NCBI GenBank assembly: GCA_016870675.1
Contig: VGAU01000070.1
Coordinates: forward strand, 1-8,203
DNA from: Actinomycetota bacterium
GTDB lineage: Bacteria > Actinomycetota > Humimicrobiia > Humimicrobiales > Humimicrobiaceae
DNA: 8,203 bases
Direction: 5' to 3'
The notes under the pieces are model-generated. The model was not told the DNA's origin, made no database searches, and saw only the letters and a program-made list of their open reading frames with translations. This document shows, piece after piece, positions 5,980 to 8,203 of this stretch. The position numbers and the translations under genes were made by a program. The first letter of the stretch is position 1, and each line of letters begins with the position of its first letter.

Positions 5980-7023
5980 ATGAAAATTATAAAAAAAACT
6001 GACTTAAATTTAATCAAATCTAAATTAAAGAACATCTACATCAATTTAAATGAACTGCTTGAGGAATTAATTAAACAGAAAAAAGTTATTGTTATTTGCG
6101 GCCCAACCTGTACCGGTAAAAGTAGAATTGGTATTATTCTTGCAAAACTGCTCAATACAGATATTATCTCGGTAGATTCTATTCAGATTTATAAAGGCAT
6201 GGATATAGGTACAGATAAGCATGACACGAAAAAATATAATTTAAAGCAATATATGACCAGCATTTTTAATCCTGATCATTATGTAACTGTAGTTGAATTT
6301 AGAGACATTTGTAGAAAGATTATTGAAGATGAATTCTTTTTTAAGGATAAAATTCCTATACTGGTTGGGGGGTCTGGCCTATACATAAGAGGAGTGATAG
6401 ATGACTTAGACTTTTTTCCAGGGAGAGATAAAATAATTAGAAACGAATTAAAGGAGAATATAAAAAAATATGGTCTTTCTGTATATTATAAGAAGTTAAA
6501 AAAAATAGATTCTACTTATAGCAAAAAAATAAGTATTAATGATGAGAGAAGGATAGTAAGAGCTTTAGAGGTTTACGAGATTACAGGAAAACCTTTTTCA
6601 TTTTTTCAAAATAAATGGGAAAGTAGAAAATCTATTTATAACACTGATATTTTTGGTATTGAGGTTGATAGACCAGAGTTATATAAGAATATAGAGGAAA
6701 GAGTAAATAGAATGTTTGAGAGGGGATTAGTAAAAGAAGTAAAGAGCTTGATTGAAAAAGGATATAAAGATTGCAATAGTATTTTGCAGGCGGTTGGCTA
6801 TAAAGAAGTTGTAAAGTACCTGAATGAGGAAATAAGTCTCAATGAATGTATAGATGAGGTTAAGAGAAATACCAGAAGACTCTCTAAAAAACAGATGACC
6901 TGGTTTAAATCTGACCTAAGAATAAAATGGATAAGAACTGATAGTTATGGTAATATTATAGACTTAATAATAGATATTTTTAATATAATTAATAATAATG
7001 TTAATGTTGTTAAATTAGGCTGA
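5980..7023 (+). CDS. miaA: tRNA dimethylallyltransferase MiaA, with N-terminal extension
   Basis: Transfers dimethylallyl from DMAPP to N6 of A37 in tRNAs reading UNN codons, making the substrate of MiaB encoded just upstream. Seen: P-loop GPTCTGKS (41-48), DSIQIYKGMDIGT with the expected catalytic Asp66, VGGSGLYIRG, NDERRIVRALEVYEITGKP, AVGYKE and the C-terminal TRRLSKKQMTWF. At 347 residues it is longer than the usual 300-320. About 32 residues precede the point where MiaA normally begins (KKVIVICGPT), and a hydrophobic/Asn-rich tail adds about 20 at the C-terminus. No ATG, GTG or TTG codon lies between 5980 and the P-loop, so the extension seems real, although ATG 5980 has no clear Shine-Dalgarno sequence. 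The usual HHLID motif reads QYMTS (90-94), while the flanking pattern is kept. The gap to miaB is 13 bp. Function as MiaA is very likely. Confidence 0.93.
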   Translation: MKIIKKTDLNLIKSKLKNIYINLNELLEELIKQKKVIVICGPTCTGKSRIGIILAKLLNTDIISVDSIQIYKGMDIGTDKHDTKKYNLKQYMTSIFNPDHYVTVVEFRDICRKIIEDEFFFKDKIPILVGGSGLYIRGVIDDLDFFPGRDKIIRNELKENIKKYGLSVYYKKLKKIDSTYSKKISINDERRIVRALEVYEITGKPFSFFQNKWESRKSIYNTDIFGIEVDRPELYKNIEERVNRMFERGLVKEVKSLIEKGYKDCNSILQAVGYKEVVKYLNEEISLNECIDEVKRNTRRLSKKQMTWFKSDLRIKWIRTDSYGNIIDLIIDIFNIINNNVNVVKLG

Positions 7024-7051
7024 TAATAACATTTTTAGTCAAAGAAATGAT

Positions 7052-7909
7052 ATGAAAAAAATTAAATTTTCAAAGTTAAACGGTCAGGGCAATGATTTTA
7101 TAATAATTAATGCAACTACCGGTAGACTAGATTTATCTAAAATACAAATAATTAAAATGTGCAATAAAAATTATGGTGTTGGAGCAGATGGTCTGATACT
7201 AGTCAGGCCATCGGAAGTATCTGATTTAAAAATGGAATATTATAATAATGATGGTTCGATTGCAGAAATGTGTGGAAATGGTATAAGATGCATAGCAAGA
7301 TTTGCCTATGAAAACAATCTAATAAAAAGTAAAAATATCAGTATCGAAACCCTTGCAGGAATTAAAAAGATATCAATTGATACTAGAGATAATGAAGTAG
7401 TAAATATAAAAGTCAACATGGGAATACCTGAATTTAGGCCGGAAAATATTCCTGTAAATATAAAAAATAAGACTGAGGTTTTTAACCATAAAATATCTAT
7501 AGACTCAAAAAAATTTTTTATTAACTGTATCTCAATGGGGAATCCTCATTGTGTTATATTTCTTCAAGAAGGCGAAGATATAAATACTATTCCATTAAGT
7601 AAATGGGGATTTAAACTGGAGAATTATAAAATTTTTCCAAATAAAACCAATGTAGAGTTTGTTCAAATTAAAAATGATAGGGAACTAAATATGAGGGTAT
7701 GGGAAAGGGGAATAGGCGAGACCCTGGCATGCGGTACTGGAGCATGCGCTGCAGCTGTATGTGCAATTAAATTAAAAAAAGTTAAAGGCAATAATATTAT
7801 TGTCAATTTAATGGGTGGAAAATTAAATGTAATATGGGATCCTTTAATTCCAGATGTCTTTCTTGAGGGTAGGGTAGATCATAATTTTGATGGCGAATAC
7901 TTTATATAA
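7052..7909 (+). CDS. dapF: Diaminopimelate epimerase DapF
   Basis: Cofactor-independent racemase-type enzyme that converts LL-diaminopimelate to meso-diaminopimelate, the direct precursor of lysine and of meso-DAP in peptidoglycan. It acts in the cytoplasm. At 285 residues it is of usual length, with the two-fold DapF architecture. Both catalytic cysteines are present: Cys74 in MCGNGIRC and Cys227 in ACGTGAC. The N-terminal signature KLNGQGNDFI and the GNPHCV segment of the second half are also present. The ATG at 7052 is preceded by only a weak purine-rich stretch (AAAGAAA at 7041-7047). It starts 28 bp after miaA and is followed after 34 bp by the aminotransferase dapL, the enzyme that makes its substrate, which supports co-transcription and function in the DapL route. 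Confidence 0.97.
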   Translation: MKKIKFSKLNGQGNDFIIINATTGRLDLSKIQIIKMCNKNYGVGADGLILVRPSEVSDLKMEYYNNDGSIAEMCGNGIRCIARFAYENNLIKSKNISIETLAGIKKISIDTRDNEVVNIKVNMGIPEFRPENIPVNIKNKTEVFNHKISIDSKKFFINCISMGNPHCVIFLQEGEDINTIPLSKWGFKLENYKIFPNKTNVEFVQIKNDRELNMRVWERGIGETLACGTGACAAAVCAIKLKKVKGNNIIVNLMGGKLNVIWDPLIPDVFLEGRVDHNFDGEYFI

Positions 7910-7943
7910 AAAATAACTTTCAAATAGATGAAGAGAGGAAAGT

Positions 7944-8203
7944 AATGCAATTTGAAGAGTCTGAAAGATTAAAAATATTACCCCCATATTTATTTGCTGA
8001 AATTAATAAAATTATAAACAGGAAAAAAGAGGAAGGATTGGATGTAATAAGCCTCGGTATAGGTGATCCTGATATACCAACATCAAATGATATTATCGAA
8101 GTTCTTTGCAGGGAAGCAAATAATCCGGAAAATCACAGATATCCTTCAAGTTATGGTTTAAAGATTTTCAATGAAGCTGTATCCAGATTTTATTATGAAA
8201 GGT
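7944..8203 (+). CDS. dapL: LL-diaminopimelate aminotransferase, 3' end cut off by the window
   Basis: PLP-dependent aminotransferase of the class I/II fold that makes LL-diaminopimelate directly from tetrahydrodipicolinate with glutamate, bypassing the succinylase and acetylase routes. Only the first 86 codons are present. They show ESERLKILPPYLFAEINK near the N-terminus, then DVISLGIGDPDIPT (residues 33-46) and NHRYPSSYGL, the wording of the DapL family. The PLP-binding lysine lies beyond the window. ATG at 7944 is preceded by GAGGAAAG with GAGG at 7935-7938 (5-nt spacing), a good ribosome-binding site. Related aminotransferases share the GIGDPD motif, so an alanine- or aspartate-type aminotransferase is possible from the fragment alone, but position directly after dapF makes DapL by far the best call. 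Confidence 0.9.

Overview
This is an ordinary-looking bacterial chromosomal window with low GC, all genes on the + strand, and tight packing after about position 1615. Seven genes are recognised families and one is a MutL-like ATPase of unknown role. The combination of RNase Y, SpoVS, MiaB, MiaA, DapF and DapL on an A/T-rich background suggests an anaerobic Firmicutes-type (Clostridia/Halanaerobia) or Atribacterota-like bacterium. That placement is inference. SpoVS alone does not prove sporulation, because homologues occur in non-sporulating phyla.

Layout. Positions 1-1115 hold the 3' part of a tyrosyl-tRNA synthetase gene whose start lies outside the window. Positions 1116-1614 form a 499-bp A/T-rich gap with no recognisable gene. 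The gap carries a near-consensus vegetative promoter (1191-1219), a 22-codon micro-ORF with a good ribosome-binding site (1334-1402, doubtful), a 7-bp inverted repeat (1389-1412), a 13-bp direct repeat (1497-1526), and a hairpin with a T-run (1566-1596) that ends exactly where the rny Shine-Dalgarno sequence begins. From 1615 onward the order is rny, a MutL-like GHKL ATPase (overlapping rny), spoVS, miaB, miaA, dapF and the first 86 codons of dapL. Gaps are 57 bp or less, so one or a few co-transcribed units are likely.

How the genes fit together. RNase Y is the membrane-anchored endonuclease that starts mRNA decay. MiaA and MiaB act in sequence on A37 of tRNAs reading UNN codons (isopentenylation, then methylthiolation). 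DapL and DapF are consecutive steps of the diaminopimelate aminotransferase route: tetrahydrodipicolinate to LL-DAP, then to meso-DAP, for lysine and peptidoglycan. In many Firmicutes the same neighbourhood also has mutS, mutL and hfq near miaB/miaA. None is present here, while a MutL-like ATPase module sits between rny and spoVS.

The points most worth a second look are that ATPase, the rny leader with its terminator-like hairpin against the ribosome-binding site, and a MiaA with an N-terminal extension and an altered 'HHLID' motif. I found no mobile elements, CRISPR arrays, tRNA or rRNA genes, or defence systems, and no strong evidence of an undescribed multi-gene system.
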